From assembly GCF_029223865.1 (NCBI RefSeq), contig NZ_CP119520.1:2170001-2234000 (forward strand): a DNA stretch of 64,000 bases. The letters are read 5' to 3'. Origin of the DNA: Telluria mixta (GTDB lineage Bacteria > Pseudomonadota > Gammaproteobacteria > Burkholderiales > Burkholderiaceae_D). Shown here piece after piece: positions 9,823-18,835 of the stretch. Below the pieces are notes generated by a model. That model saw only the letters and a program-made list of their open reading frames with translations. It was not told the origin of the DNA and made no database searches. The stretch's first letter is position 1. Each line of letters starts with the position of its first letter. A program made the position numbers and the translations under genes.

Positions 9823-10527
9823 TCAATTCTGCAAAAGTTCCGCCAGCACGATCTCCGTATCCTCCAGTGCCGCGATCGTGATCACATCCTCGTCCGCGAT
9901 GCCGGCCCCGTCGCGCGCCGCCAGCGTCACGCCGTTGACGGTGACGCGGCCCGCCGTCGTGACGAGATAGGCGCCGTGGCCCCGCGGGAGCGCGTGTTCG
10001 ATCACGTCGCCCGCGCGCAGGGTGGCCCCGAGCAGGCGCGCATCCGCGTCGATGGGCAGCGCATCGGCATCGCGCGCATTGCCGCTGGCCAGCACGGTCA
10101 AGGCGCCGGCACGCGCCGCGGGCGGGAAGTGCCGCGTGTTCCACGACGGCGCGCCGCCCGGCGTGCGCGGACGCAGCCAGATCTGGTACAGCAGCAGCGG
10201 CACGTCGCCGTCGTTGCGCTCGCTGTGGCGGATGCCGCTGCCGGCGCGCATCGCCTGCACGTCGCCGGCGGCAATCGTGGAACGGTTGCCGAGGCTGTCC
10301 TCGTGGGTGACGGCGCCCTGGCGCACGTAGGTCACGATTTCGACGTCCCTGTGGCCGTGCATCCCGAAGCCCGTGTGCGGCGCGAACGTGTCGTCGTTCC
10401 AGGCCCGGAGCGGGCCGATCGCGCCGTGCTTCGGACGGCCCATGCCGTCGATGGCCACGTGCAGCCGGGCGTTCAGCCAGCCCAGGTCATGGCCACCCAG
10501 GGCGGCGTAGGGACGATGGTCGATCAT
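9823..10527 (-). CDS. Pirin family protein
   Basis: A 234-residue bicupin of the pirin family (YhhW/quercetinase-like). The N-terminal cupin shows [18 protein letters not shown] and GIRHSERN, which supply the usual metal-binding His residues and a Glu. Some relatives open quercetin-type flavonols; others are redox or regulatory proteins, so the substrate is open. The ATG follows the stop of the SDR gene by 2 bp, so the two are co-transcribed, and the divergent LysR gene probably controls both. Confidence 0.88.
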   Translation of the reverse strand: MIDHRPYAALGGHDLGWLNARLHVAIDGMGRPKHGAIGPLRAWNDDTFAPHTGFGMHGHRDVEIVTYVRQGAVTHEDSLGNRSTIAAGDVQAMRAGSGIRHSERNDGDVPLLLYQIWLRPRTPGGAPSWNTRHFPPAARAGALTVLASGNARDADALPIDADARLLGATLRAGDVIEHALPRGHGAYLVTTAGRVTVNGVTLAARDGAGIADEDVITIAALEDTEIVLAELLQN

Positions 10528-10529
10528 GA

Positions 10530-11285
10530 TCAGATCTGCGCCTGGCCGCCGTCGACGAACAGCTCGGTGCCGTTGACGAAGCTGGCATCGTCGGAGGCGA
10601 GGAACACGGCCGCTTTCGCAATCTCGTCCGGCTCGCCGACGCGGCCCAGCGGGATCTGCGCGGCCAGGTAGTCGACGAGGCCCTGCTGCGCGGCGGCGTC
10701 GGTGCCGGCCAGTTCGACGAGGCCGGGCGTGCGGGTGGCGCCCGGGCTGATCGTGTTGACGCGGATGCCGCGGTCCTTCAGGTCCAGGATCCAGTTGCGG
10801 GCGAAGGCGCGCACGGCGGCCTTGCTGGCCGCGTAGACGCTGAACGCCGGGGTGCCGCTGCTGCCGGCCGTCGAGCCGGTCAGGATCACCGAAGCGCCTT
10901 TCGACAGCAGCGGCAGTGCTTTCTGCACGGTGAACAGCGTGCCTTTCACGTTGCGGCCGAAGGTGTCGTCGAATTGTTCTTCCGTGATCTCGCCCAGGGG
11001 CAGCATCGAACCGCCGCCGGCGTTCGCGTACAGGACGTCCAGGCGGCCGAAGCGGGCGCGGATCTCGTCGTACAGGCCGTCCAGTGCGGCAAGGTCGCTG
11101 GAGTCGACGCGCAGGCCGACTGCATCGTGGCCGATGGTTTTCACGGCGGCGTCCAGTTCGGCCTGGCGGCGGCCGGTGACGATCACTTGCGCGCCTTCGA
11201 GAGCGAAGCGTTGGGCGGTGGCCAGGCCGATGCCGCTGGTGGCGCCGGTGACGAGAGCGATTTTGTTGGCGAGTTTGGCAGTCAT
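10530..11285 (-). CDS. Short-chain dehydrogenase/reductase (SDR)
   Basis: A 251-residue classical SDR. The NAD(P) motif is TGATSGIG near residues 13-20, NAG is in YANAGGG, and the catalytic Ser/Tyr/Lys are in GSTAG and YAASK. The C-terminal [11 protein letters not shown] is typical. The arginines in VTGRRQAEL suggest NADP(H). The start at 11285 has GGAG; 14 extra upstream codons are open but lack a ribosome site. It is transcribed away from a LysR regulator and followed by a pirin gene, a common layout for redox or electrophile-responsive operons. The substrate is unknown. Confidence 0.9.
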   Translation of the reverse strand: MTAKLANKIALVTGATSGIGLATAQRFALEGAQVIVTGRRQAELDAAVKTIGHDAVGLRVDSSDLAALDGLYDEIRARFGRLDVLYANAGGGSMLPLGEITEEQFDDTFGRNVKGTLFTVQKALPLLSKGASVILTGSTAGSSGTPAFSVYAASKAAVRAFARNWILDLKDRGIRVNTISPGATRTPGLVELAGTDAAAQQGLVDYLAAQIPLGRVGEPDEIAKAAVFLASDDASFVNGTELFVDGGQAQI

Positions 11286-11361
11286 GATGTTCTCCGTTTG
11301 GTTGATGTCGAAGTCGACGGAAACCATCGTACTGGGGCTGGCACAACATTAAAATAGCACT

Positions 11362-11375
11362 GATAGCAAACTATC
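11362..11375. promoter_or_regulatory. Candidate LysR operator
   Basis: Short inverted repeat GATAG-CAAA-CTATC in the 197-bp gap between the divergent SDR and LysR genes, in an AT-richer patch. LysR regulators typically bind such interrupted dyads between their own gene and the target. Position and symmetry are the only evidence. Confidence 0.45.
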
Positions 11376-11482
11376 TTTGCATTTTTGATGTACATATGTC
11401 GGCAGGCCGATAGGCACCGGCGCCCGGATGCCGTAACATGTCGGGTTCGATAACTCATCGGCGCTTTGGCCGACGACGAACG

Positions 11483-12400
11483 ATGTCCCTGTTGCCCGAT
11501 TTCGAAGGTCTCGCGATGTTCGCCAAGGTGGCCGAGGAACGCTCGTTCGCCGGCGCGGCGCGTGCGCTGGGCGTGTCGGTGGCGACGGTGTCGCGGGCCG
11601 TCGCACGGCTCGAGGAGCGGCTCGGGGCGAGACTCCTCAACCGCACGTCGCGCCAGCTGGCGCTGACGGAATTCGGCCGCACCATCGCGGACAGCGCCTT
11701 GAAGATCTATCGCGAAGCGGAAGAGGCGGAAGGCGCCGCGCGCGAGATGTCGGCGCGGCCGCGCGGGGTCGTGCGGCTGGCCGTGCCGATGTCGTTCGGA
11801 CTGCGCTGGGTGGCGCCGCTGCTGCCCGCGTTCTTTCGTGAATACCCCGACGTGCAGATCGACCTTCACTTGTCCGATGCCACCGTCGACCTCGTGGGGC
11901 AGGGCTTCGATGCCGCCCTGCGCATCGCCGTGCTGCCCGATTCCTCGCTAGTGGCGCGCAAGCTATGTCCCGTGGCACAGATCGTCGTCGCCTCGCCCGA
12001 ATATCTGAGAACGCGGGGGACGCCACGCCATCCTTCCGAACTCGTGGATCATCCGTGCCTCGGCTACACGTATCGCGCCCGCATCGACGTGTGGCGCTTC
12101 ACCAACGCAGACGGCGAAGAAATTGCCATCAAGCCGGAGGGGCCGCTCCGAGTGACGAATGCGGATGCGTTGTTGCCGACCGTGCTGGACGGCCTTGCGA
12201 TTGCCGAGTTCCCGGAATTTATTGCGGCAGATCATGTGCGCGCCGGGCGGCTTATCCCCATACTGGAGGACTGGCACATGGCACGCGGCGGTCTGTATTT
12301 CGTCACGCCATCGGCACGCGCGCGGCCAGCCAAGGTGGAGGCCCTGGCCGAGTTCTTTGTGAAGCACCTGAGCGCGCCGGACTGGCGCCTCGTGTCTTGA
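11483..12400 (+). CDS. LysR-family transcriptional regulator
   Basis: A 305-residue LysR-type regulator. The N-terminal winged helix reads MFAKVAEERSFAGAARALGVSVATVSRAVARLEERLG and the effector-binding domain begins at RGVVRLAVPMSFG. Length and layout are standard for the subgroup that controls an adjacent SDR or quinone-reductase-like gene. The start MSLLPDFEG at 11483 fits the family; the frame is open from 11438. It is divergent from the SDR-pirin pair, which is its likely target. Confidence 0.92.
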   Translation: MSLLPDFEGLAMFAKVAEERSFAGAARALGVSVATVSRAVARLEERLGARLLNRTSRQLALTEFGRTIADSALKIYREAEEAEGAAREMSARPRGVVRLAVPMSFGLRWVAPLLPAFFREYPDVQIDLHLSDATVDLVGQGFDAALRIAVLPDSSLVARKLCPVAQIVVASPEYLRTRGTPRHPSELVDHPCLGYTYRARIDVWRFTNADGEEIAIKPEGPLRVTNADALLPTVLDGLAIAEFPEFIAADHVRAGRLIPILEDWHMARGGLYFVTPSARARPAKVEALAEFFVKHLSAPDWRLVS

Positions 12401-12579
12401 CGCAATGGAGCAAAAAAATGCGTGAGGGGGGCTGGCAAAGCGGGGCGGCAGAGTGTAACTTCTACTCTTTTCGTCTCGTAAAGTTTTGCCCGCTACGTGC
12501 GATCCCTAACAAAGCTGTTCGGTTCGCATGACGGATAATAGGAATTGTTGTTTTTTCAAATTAAAGACTCGTGAGACCC

Positions 12580-15500
12580 ATGCACACAGTTGATTTTCAT
12601 CGCGACGACACCAGCGACGCACCGCCGGCTCGAGCACCCGCACGCGCTCCGGCCCTGCCCGCACCGGTGTTAAGCTGGCTGCAAAGGGTCGAGGCGGCAG
12701 CACATCCCCAGCCGAAGCTGACCGCGGAAGTCACTGACCCCAAGGCCGTCCAGTACAAATTCGTTTATGTCATGGCCCCGACCAGTGGCGGCCGCCACGT
12801 CGCGGTCTGCCTGTGCAAGGCGCGCCTGCGCCCGAACGGGGACGTGGCCGCGGCGAGCCCGGTGAGCGAAGTGTTCTCGCTGCTGTCGGCGCCCCCTAGC
12901 TACCTCGAAGGCGAGGACGAGGACCTGGTCCGTTTCTTCATCGCCATGCGCAGCGGCTCGAACCAGAGCACGAGCGCGACCGAGCCCAAGGGCAAAGTCG
13001 GCGCCATCCTGCTGCAGCAACTGCTCGCGCAAGGAAAACTGCTGTGGGCGAACTCGTGGTCCGACATGACCAATGGCCTGCTGTATCCGCTGCAGGCCGG
13101 TCCCGTGCGCAAGGCCAATCTCACGTGGCGCGACGAAGGCCGTGCGGCCAAGCTCGGCTGGTCGGTGGAACCGGCCAAAGGCGCCACGCACCCGGGCGCC
13201 GACCTCGTCGACTACATGCTGCCGACGGATCCGCCGTGGTACATCGACAACCTGTCGTGCGGCCCGCTGGACCTGAACCGCGGCGGCATCGACATCTCGC
13301 TGGCCGACCTGCAGGCGCTCGTGTCGCAGGCACCGCCTCTGGCCGGCAACGACAAGAAACGCGTGTCGCAACTGCTGCTGGCGCATGGCCTGCAACAGCT
13401 GATGCCGCTGCCGCAGCCGCTCACGCAGCGCATCCGCACGGACGTGAAACCGCAGCCGCACCTGCTGCTCGACGCCATCCCCCAGGCTGAAGGCAATGGC
13501 CAGCGCTGGCAGGATTTCGCCGTGCTGTCGTTCGACTACGACGGCCAGCGCATCTCGTTCGACCCGGCCCAGCGCGTCGTGCGCCAGATCGGCGACGTCA
13601 CCGAAGTGATCGAGCGCGACGAAGCGCTGGAAGCGGCCGCGCTGGACTCCCTCCACAAGCTGGGCTTCCGCAAGCCGGCCACGGCGCCGTTGTCGGCCCT
13701 GTCCGGTGCGCTGCTGCTCGATGGTCAGGCGCACTGGCTGCGCTTTGCCGAGAACGACCTCGACGCGCTGTCCGACCTCGGCTGGCACGTGCAGAAGTCG
13801 CCGAAATACCGCTACGACGTCGTGCCGGTCGAAGACTGGTATGCCGACATCGACGAACCGCCCGAAGCCGGCAACGCCTGGTTCGAGCTGGAGCTGGGCA
13901 TCGTCGTCAACCGCAAGCGCGTGCCGCTGCTGCCCGTCCTCGTGCAACTCATCCGCACGGCGCCGCTGGACTTCAATCCGGACGTGCTGGCCGCCCATGC
14001 CGAGGCCGACCAGATGCTGGCGACCCTGCCGGACGGCGTGCGCGTGGCGCTGCCGTGGGGCCGTGTGAAGCCCATCCTGTCGACGCTGGGCGAGCTGTAT
14101 TTCAACGACAAGATCAAGGATAAAGTCCGGCTGTCGACGCTGGATGCGGCGCGCCTGGAAGAACTCGCCAAAGGCACCGAGCTGAACTGGACGGGCGGCG
14201 AGCGCCTGCGCGAAACGGGCCGCAAGCTGAGCCAGTTCGGCAAGGTGAAAAAAGTCGACGCGCCGAAAGGCCTGCAGGCGACCTTGCGCGACTACCAGCT
14301 CGACGGTCTCGCGTGGATGCAATTCCTGCGCGAATACGACCTGGGCGGTATCCTCGCCGACGACATGGGTCTCGGTAAAACCGTGCAGACGATCGCCCAC
14401 ATCCTGACGGAAAAGGAAGCGGGCCGCCTCACGAACCCGGCGCTGGTCATCGCGCCGACGAGCCTCATGATGAACTGGATGGAAGAAGCGGCGCGCTTCG
14501 CCCCGGACCTGAAGGTGCTCCTGCTGCAGGGCAAGGAGCGCATGGACCTTTTCGACCAGATCGATGGCGCCGACATCGTGCTGACCACGTACGCGCTGCT
14601 GCCGCGCGACGAGGAAAAGCTGCGCGAGCACGAGTACCACCTCGTGATCCTGGACGAGTCGCACTACATCAAGAACACCCGCTCGAAGGCGGCGCAGACG
14701 GCCGGCTCGCTGAACGCGCGCCACCGCCTGTGCCTGTCCGGCACGCCGCTGGAAAACCACCTGGGCGAGCTGTGGTCGCAATTCCACTTCCTGCTGCCGG
14801 GCCTGCTCGGCGACGAGAAGACGTTCAACACGCAATTCCGCCATCCGATCGAGCGCCAGGACGACCCGGTGCGCCGCATGCTGCTGAACCGCCGCATCAA
14901 GCCGTTCCTGCTGCGCCGCACGAAGGACAACGTGGCGAAAGAGCTGCCGGAAAAGACGGAGATGATCCGCCGCATCGAGATCACGGGTCCGCAGCGCGAC
15001 CTGTACGAGACCGTGCGCCTGGCGATGGACAAGAAGGTGCGCGAAGAGATCGACCGCAAGGGCGTGGCGCGCAGCCAGATCGTCATCCTGGAAGCGCTGT
15101 TGAAACTGCGCCAGGTCTGCTGCGACCCGCGCCTGGTGAAGGCGATGCCGGGCAAGAAGAACACGGCGGCCGTGTCGGCCAAATTGACGGACCTGATGCA
15201 GATGGTCGACGACCTGCTGGGCGAAGGCCGCAAGATCCTCGTGTTCTCGCAGTTCACGAGCATGCTGGGCCTGATCGAGGAAGAACTCGACGCGCGCAAG
15301 ATCCCATACGCGATCCTCACCGGCGAGACGCGCGACCGTTCCGCGCAGGTGGCCGCGTTCCAGCAGGGCGCCGTGCCGATCTTCCTGATCAGCCTCAAGG
15401 CCGGCGGCGTGGGCCTGAACCTGACCGCGGCCGACACGGTCATCCACTACGACCCGTGGTGGAACCCGGCGGCCGAAAACCAGGCGACGGACCGTGCGTG

Positions 15501-15690
15501 GCGCATCGGGCAGGACAAACCGGTGTTCGTCTATAAACTGATCGCGAAGGGCACGCTGGAAGAAAAAATCCAGCTGCTGCAGCAAAAGAAATCCGAGCTG
15601 GCGGCGTCGATCCTGGCTGAAGGCGAGTCGCAGAAGATGGCGCTCACGCAGGAAGACCTGCAGGCGATCTTCGCGCCGTTGGACGAATAA
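12580..15690 (+). CDS. SNF2-family DNA-dependent ATPase / helicase-like protein
   Basis: A 1036-residue Swi2/Snf2 ATPase. The N-terminal 550 residues are a poorly conserved region. The motor follows: Walker A in LADDMGLGKTVQT, DExx box as LVILDESHYIKN, LSGTPLENHLGELWSQF, and the second RecA lobe ending in AGGVGLNLTAADTVIHYDPWWNP and QATDRAWRIGQ. No SWIM zinc-finger cysteines are seen at the N-terminus. Bacterial members are thought to move on DNA or displace bound proteins such as RNA polymerase. ATG 12580 was chosen; GTG 12571 is in frame. It is a single gene with its own terminator. A second, unlike SNF2 protein lies at 54.7-58.8 kb. Confidence 0.92.
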   Translation: MHTVDFHRDDTSDAPPARAPARAPALPAPVLSWLQRVEAAAHPQPKLTAEVTDPKAVQYKFVYVMAPTSGGRHVAVCLCKARLRPNGDVAAASPVSEVFSLLSAPPSYLEGEDEDLVRFFIAMRSGSNQSTSATEPKGKVGAILLQQLLAQGKLLWANSWSDMTNGLLYPLQAGPVRKANLTWRDEGRAAKLGWSVEPAKGATHPGADLVDYMLPTDPPWYIDNLSCGPLDLNRGGIDISLADLQALVSQAPPLAGNDKKRVSQLLLAHGLQQLMPLPQPLTQRIRTDVKPQPHLLLDAIPQAEGNGQRWQDFAVLSFDYDGQRISFDPAQRVVRQIGDVTEVIERDEALEAAALDSLHKLGFRKPATAPLSALSGALLLDGQAHWLRFAENDLDALSDLGWHVQKSPKYRYDVVPVEDWYADIDEPPEAGNAWFELELGIVVNRKRVPLLPVLVQLIRTAPLDFNPDVLAAHAEADQMLATLPDGVRVALPWGRVKPILSTLGELYFNDKIKDKVRLSTLDAARLEELAKGTELNWTGGERLRETGRKLSQFGKVKKVDAPKGLQATLRDYQLDGLAWMQFLREYDLGGILADDMGLGKTVQTIAHILTEKEAGRLTNPALVIAPTSLMMNWMEEAARFAPDLKVLLLQGKERMDLFDQIDGADIVLTTYALLPRDEEKLREHEYHLVILDESHYIKNTRSKAAQTAGSLNARHRLCLSGTPLENHLGELWSQFHFLLPGLLGDEKTFNTQFRHPIERQDDPVRRMLLNRRIKPFLLRRTKDNVAKELPEKTEMIRRIEITGPQRDLYETVRLAMDKKVREEIDRKGVARSQIVILEALLKLRQVCCDPRLVKAMPGKKNTAAVSAKLTDLMQMVDDLLGEGRKILVFSQFTSMLGLIEEELDARKIPYAILTGETRDRSAQVAAFQQGAVPIFLISLKAGGVGLNLTAADTVIHYDPWWNPAAENQATDRAWRIGQDKPVFVYKLIAKGTLEEKIQLLQQKKSELAASILAEGESQKMALTQEDLQAIFAPLDE

Positions 15691-15713
15691 GCGCGGCAGT
15701 ATCGTGGTCAAGA

Positions 15714-15743
15714 GGGCAAGCCGAAGCGGCTTGCCCTTTTTTT
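15714..15743 (+). terminator. Rho-independent terminator after the SNF2 gene
   Basis: Perfect 10-bp stem GGGCAAGCCG / CGGCTTGCCC with a 3-nt loop followed by seven T. It begins 24 bp after the stop codon. Confidence 0.92.
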
Positions 15744-15875
15744 ATTTGCATATGCATATATCGCTTATCTCGAAATTCTGCGTGTTTGACGCAACGGCGA
15801 TGCCTGCTCGTCTATGCAAAGCGTTATATCGGGCACTATACTTATTGTCTGGAATCATTCTCATTTAGGCCTCTC

Positions 15876-17021
15876 ATGACGCGCAGCGCTTCCGTCTCGA
15901 CGGACATCTCCACGGCGGACGCCTTTCGCACGATTGCCGAGCTGGGCGGTGACCTCGCGTTCATCTTCGATTGCGCCACGGGCGTGCCGGCGTATGTCAG
16001 CCCCGGTGTCGACGACATGCTCGGCTATTCGATCGCCGACATCCGCGCGCAGATGGAGCGGGGCGGCGACGGCCCGCTGGCGGCCTTGTGCGCCGGCCTG
16101 CCGGAGCGCCTGCGCCGGTTTGCCGCCGGCGACGGTTCGCGCCTGCGCGTGATGCGCGAGTTCGACCTGCGCCGGCCGGACGGGAGCGAGGTGGCCGTCG
16201 AGGTGATTTCGACCCTGGCGCTGGACGACGCCGGCCAGCCGCGGGCGCTGCTGGGCCTCGTGCGCGACGTGTCCGCGCGGCGCGAGCGGGAGCGCGAGAG
16301 AAAGCGGTTTGCCAGCATGCTGAACCACGAATTCCGCACGCCGCTGTCGACGATCGACGGCGCGATCCAGCGGCTGGAGTCCCTGGGCACGAAGGCCGAC
16401 GAGGCGACGCGCGAGCGCTATCGCAAGATCGCCGCCGCGACGGATCGCCTGATCGCGATGCTGGACGACTATCTGTCCCCCGAGCGCATGGCCGCGCTCG
16501 GCGGCCAGCGCCGCGAGAACAAGGTGGGGCCGAAGCTGCTGCTGGAAGAACTGGTGGCGCAGGCGCGCGCGGCCGGGCGTCCCGTGACCCTGGCGGCCGG
16601 CGACCTGCCCGCCGCGCTGCGGGGCGAACCGTCCGGCCTGCGGCTGGCGCTCAAGGTGTTATTGGACAATGCTCTGCGCTATACACCGGCCGGCACCGCG
16701 CTGCATGCGGCGGGACGGCCGGTCGATGGCGGCGTCGAACTGGCGCTGCGCGACGAAGGACATGGCGTGCCGCCGGACGACGTCGCGCGCATCTTCGACA
16801 AGGGCTACCGCGGCGCGAATGCGGAAGGTGTCGCGGGCAGCGGCCTGGGGCTGTACATGGCCCGGTCCGTGGTCGAAGTGCATGGCGGCACTTTGACATA
16901 TGCATGTCCTCCAGAGGGCGGCGCCGAGTTCAGGCTATGGCTGCCGGCACAGGCAAGCGGGGCAAAAAGTCTTGCTTCCGGAATGACCAGCAGTGATAAT
17001 CGGAATGGCGACCGGGGTTAG
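15876..17021 (+). CDS. Soluble PAS-domain sensor histidine kinase
   Basis: A 381-residue histidine kinase without any transmembrane segment or signal peptide, so it senses a cytoplasmic cue. A PAS domain spans about residues 15-150 (LAFIFDCATGVPAYVSPGVDDMLG). The phosphorylated His is in MLNHEFRTPLSTIDG. The ATPase domain shows the N box LLDNALRYTP, G1 DEGHGVPPDD and G2 GSGLGLYMAR. The start at 15876 lies just before the PAS domain; 30 more codons are open upstream but look non-coding. The response regulator follows 49 bp downstream and is the obvious partner. Confidence 0.88.
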   Translation: MTRSASVSTDISTADAFRTIAELGGDLAFIFDCATGVPAYVSPGVDDMLGYSIADIRAQMERGGDGPLAALCAGLPERLRRFAAGDGSRLRVMREFDLRRPDGSEVAVEVISTLALDDAGQPRALLGLVRDVSARRERERERKRFASMLNHEFRTPLSTIDGAIQRLESLGTKADEATRERYRKIAAATDRLIAMLDDYLSPERMAALGGQRRENKVGPKLLLEELVAQARAAGRPVTLAAGDLPAALRGEPSGLRLALKVLLDNALRYTPAGTALHAAGRPVDGGVELALRDEGHGVPPDDVARIFDKGYRGANAEGVAGSGLGLYMARSVVEVHGGTLTYACPPEGGAEFRLWLPAQASGAKSLASGMTSSDNRNGDRG

Positions 17022-17070
17022 CCGCCCGACAACGAAGCCGGGAATACGAAACAAGGAATTGGCAAAACCC

Positions 17071-17754
17071 ATGACGCAAATATTGATTGTTGAAGACAAT
17101 GGCGAATACGCAGGCGATATGGCCGACTTCCTCAAGGAACTCGGCCACGAGGTCACGATCGCGACCACCGCCAGCGATATGTGGGCCGCGCTGACGCGCA
17201 CGCCGGCCGCCGTGGTCGTGCTCGACCTGGGCCTGCCCGACGAGGATGGATTCAATGTGATTCCACGGATGCGCCAGCTGTATCCCGAGATCGGGCTGCT
17301 GGTGCTGACGGGCCGCGTGGCCTTCGACAACCGCATCCTCGGCCTGCGCCTCGGCGCCGACCACTATCTCACCAAGCCGATCAAGTTCCCGGAACTGGCC
17401 GCCCACATCGAAGCGCTGGACCGCCGCGTGCGGCCGTCGTCCGAGCCGGCGCCTGCGCCGAGCAAGTGGACCCTGCGCGTCTCGGCCCGCCAGCTCGAGC
17501 TGATGGGCAAGGTGATCGACCTGACGGAAAAAGAGTGCAACTTCCTGCACCTGCTGACCATCAACACCCGGCCCGTCCCGCGCCAGGTGATCGTGGCCGG
17601 CATGGGCGGCGACGATCCGGATGCCAGCCGTCGCGTCGACATGCTCGTCTACCGTCTGCGCAAGAAGGCCCGCACCGGCCTCGGCCAGGACCTGCCGCTG
17701 CGCAGCGCCTACGGCGAAGGCTACAGCCTGTCCGCCGGCTTTACGCTCGCCTGA
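17071..17754 (+). CDS. Two-component response regulator, OmpR-like
   Basis: A 227-residue response regulator. The receiver domain starts with ILIVEDNGEYAGDMADFL, the phospho-acceptor Asp is in VVVLDLGLPDEDG, and the switch Lys is in YLTKPIK. The C-terminal DNA-binding winged helix (about residues 130-225) shows LTEKECNFLHLL and VDMLVYRLRKK, ending in YGEGYSLS, as in OmpR/PhoB regulators. An AAGGA sequence precedes the ATG at a rather long distance. The stop codon directly abuts the left end of the RAYT element. The target genes are unknown. Confidence 0.9.
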   Translation: MTQILIVEDNGEYAGDMADFLKELGHEVTIATTASDMWAALTRTPAAVVVLDLGLPDEDGFNVIPRMRQLYPEIGLLVLTGRVAFDNRILGLRLGADHYLTKPIKFPELAAHIEALDRRVRPSSEPAPAPSKWTLRVSARQLELMGKVIDLTEKECNFLHLLTINTRPVPRQVIVAGMGGDDPDASRRVDMLVYRLRKKARTGLGQDLPLRSAYGEGYSLSAGFTLA

Positions 17755-17773
17755 CTAATTGGGGACAGAGTGG
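17755..17773 (+). repeat. Left imperfect inverted end of the RAYT unit
   Basis: CTAATTGGGGACAGAGTGG begins at the base after the response regulator stop codon. A matching copy lies in inverse orientation on the far side of the transposase gene (15 of 19 identical). Confidence 0.65.
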
Positions 17774-17796
17774 GGCGGTTGCGTTAGAATGACGCC

Positions 17797-18495
17797 ATGG
17801 CCCGCCAACCCCGACTGATCCTGCCGAAGCAGCCGCACCTGATCATCCAGCGCGGCAACGACAACCAGGTCATCTTCCGCGACGACGAAGACTATCGCCG
17901 TTTCCTGGACTACCTGCGCGAGAGCGCGAAGTTCTACCGCGTGGCCATCCACGCCTATGTCCTGATGCCGAACCACCTCCATCTGCTGGCGACGCCGTCC
18001 GACGAGGACGGCCTCGCGGCGATGATGCAGAAAGTGGGGCGATTATATGTTCCCTGGTTCAACAACAAGTATGGCCGCTCGGGCACGCTGTTCCAGGGCC
18101 GCTTCCGCACGTCCGTGATCGATCCGGACGCGTATTTCCTTGCCTGCATCCGCTACATCGAGCTGAACCCGTTGCGCAGCCAGCTCGCGTTCGATCTGCT
18201 CGACTATCCGTGGTCGAGCTATGCGCATCACGCCGGCGTGCGGCCGGATCCGCTCATCACCGACCATGCCAAGTACTGGGAACTCGGCAATACGCCATTC
18301 CAGCGCGAAGCGGCGTTCATCGAACTGGTGCAGCAGGGGATGTCGGGGCAGGAGCTGGACACGATCAATGCCGCCGTGCTGAAAGGGGCGCCGCTGGGGT
18401 CGCATGCGTTCAAGGTCGCGCTGGAGCACCAGACCAAGCGGCAGATTTTGCCGGCCAAGCGGGGGAGGCCGTTCAAGGTGAAGGCTGCGGAATAG
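17797..18495 (+). CDS. REP-associated tyrosine transposase (RAYT, Y1/TnpA-REP family)
   Basis: A 232-residue single-strand transposase of the IS200-like superfamily. The start RLILPKQPHLIIQRGND is typical of RAYTs. The metal-binding HUH motif is HLH in LMPNHLHLLATP. The catalytic Tyr should be the one in the ACIRYIELNP helix after the FQGRFRTSVID segment. RAYTs bind and process REP palindromes and are domesticated rather than freely jumping. Here a REP pair lies 65 bp downstream of the gene, three further pairs and one single copy lie elsewhere in the window, and inverted ends flank the gene. The tail KRGRPFKVKAAE is basic. Confidence 0.9.
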   Translation: MARQPRLILPKQPHLIIQRGNDNQVIFRDDEDYRRFLDYLRESAKFYRVAIHAYVLMPNHLHLLATPSDEDGLAAMMQKVGRLYVPWFNNKYGRSGTLFQGRFRTSVIDPDAYFLACIRYIELNPLRSQLAFDLLDYPWSSYAHHAGVRPDPLITDHAKYWELGNTPFQREAAFIELVQQGMSGQELDTINAAVLKGAPLGSHAFKVALEHQTKRQILPAKRGRPFKVKAAE

Positions 18496-18528
18496 GTTTT
18501 GTGCGCAGCGTCATTGCAACAAATACAC

Positions 18529-18554
18529 AAGGGAGGTCGTTGCCTCCCTTTTTT
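18529..18554 (+). terminator. Rho-independent terminator after RAYT
   Basis: Stem AAGGGAGG / CCTCCCTT with a 6-nt loop running into a T-run, 34 bp after the RAYT stop and just before the REP pair. Confidence 0.85.
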
Positions 18555-18559
18555 GTACC

Positions 18560-18643
18560 TCGTCATTCCCGCGAAAGCGGGAATCCATACTGCGTATCCT
18601 GGGCCAGCTCAGCATGGTTTCCCGCTTTCGCGGGAACGACGGT
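18560..18643. repeat. REP pair (BIME-like), subfamily A
   Basis: Two palindromes of TTCCCGC-GAAA-GCGGGAA type in inverse orientation. The outer flanks CGTCATTCCCGCG and CGCGGGAACGACG pair across the whole unit. The inner spacer contains CCATACTG and CAGCATGG. Read on the opposite strand, the unit at 46834-46916 has nearly the same spacer, so both belong to one subfamily. It is adjacent to the RAYT gene. Confidence 0.85.
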
Positions 18644-18698
18644 TTTTCGGATAACTATATGATTTTATTGGTGGGATAGGCGAAATGCACGCCTTATA

Positions 18699-18717
18699 GC
18701 ACTATGTCCCCATTTAA
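18699..18717 (-). repeat. Right imperfect inverted end of the RAYT unit (copy 1)
   Basis: On the minus strand this reads TTAAATGGGGACATAGTGC, matching the left end at 15 of 19 positions in inverse orientation. It lies in the gltB leader. Confidence 0.55.
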
Positions 18718-18746
18718 TTTACGACTAAAAAACTCGGCATTTAATT

Positions 18747-18763
18747 CGACTCCGACCCTAATT
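18747..18763 (-). repeat. Second, more degenerate right end copy
   Basis: On the minus strand this reads AATTAGGGTCGGAGTCG, 13 of 17 identical to bases 17757-17773. It may be the remnant of an older boundary or a nested insertion. It lies 73 bp upstream of the gltB start. Confidence 0.45.
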
Positions 18764-18835
18764 ATTGCTATTGATGTTTACCGAAGTCTGCTCTATCCTC
18801 GACTTTCAATATCTTCAAAATGCTGCGGAGCCCCC

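Larger units (their letters stand above)
17755..18763 (+). mobile_element. RAYT unit: transposase, REP pair and imperfect inverted ends
   Basis: About 1 kb inserted between the response regulator stop and gltB. It contains the RAYT gene, a terminator, one REP pair and short inverted end sequences. The left end (17755-17773) and the first right end (18699-18717, opposite strand) agree at 15 of 19 positions; a second right copy (18747-18763) agrees with the left end at 13 of 17. The limits are inferred from these repeats; no target-site duplication was identified. Confidence 0.6.

Noticed and set aside
12670..15711. 1013-codon open frame opposite the first SNF2 gene
   Set aside because: Codon-bias shadow of the SNF2 frame with no family features or ribosome site.
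17797..18495. Classical IS200/IS605 insertion sequence
   Set aside because: The protein is RAYT-like (longer, starts RLILPKQPHLIIQRG), no tnpB/IscB partner is present, and a REP pair accompanies it.
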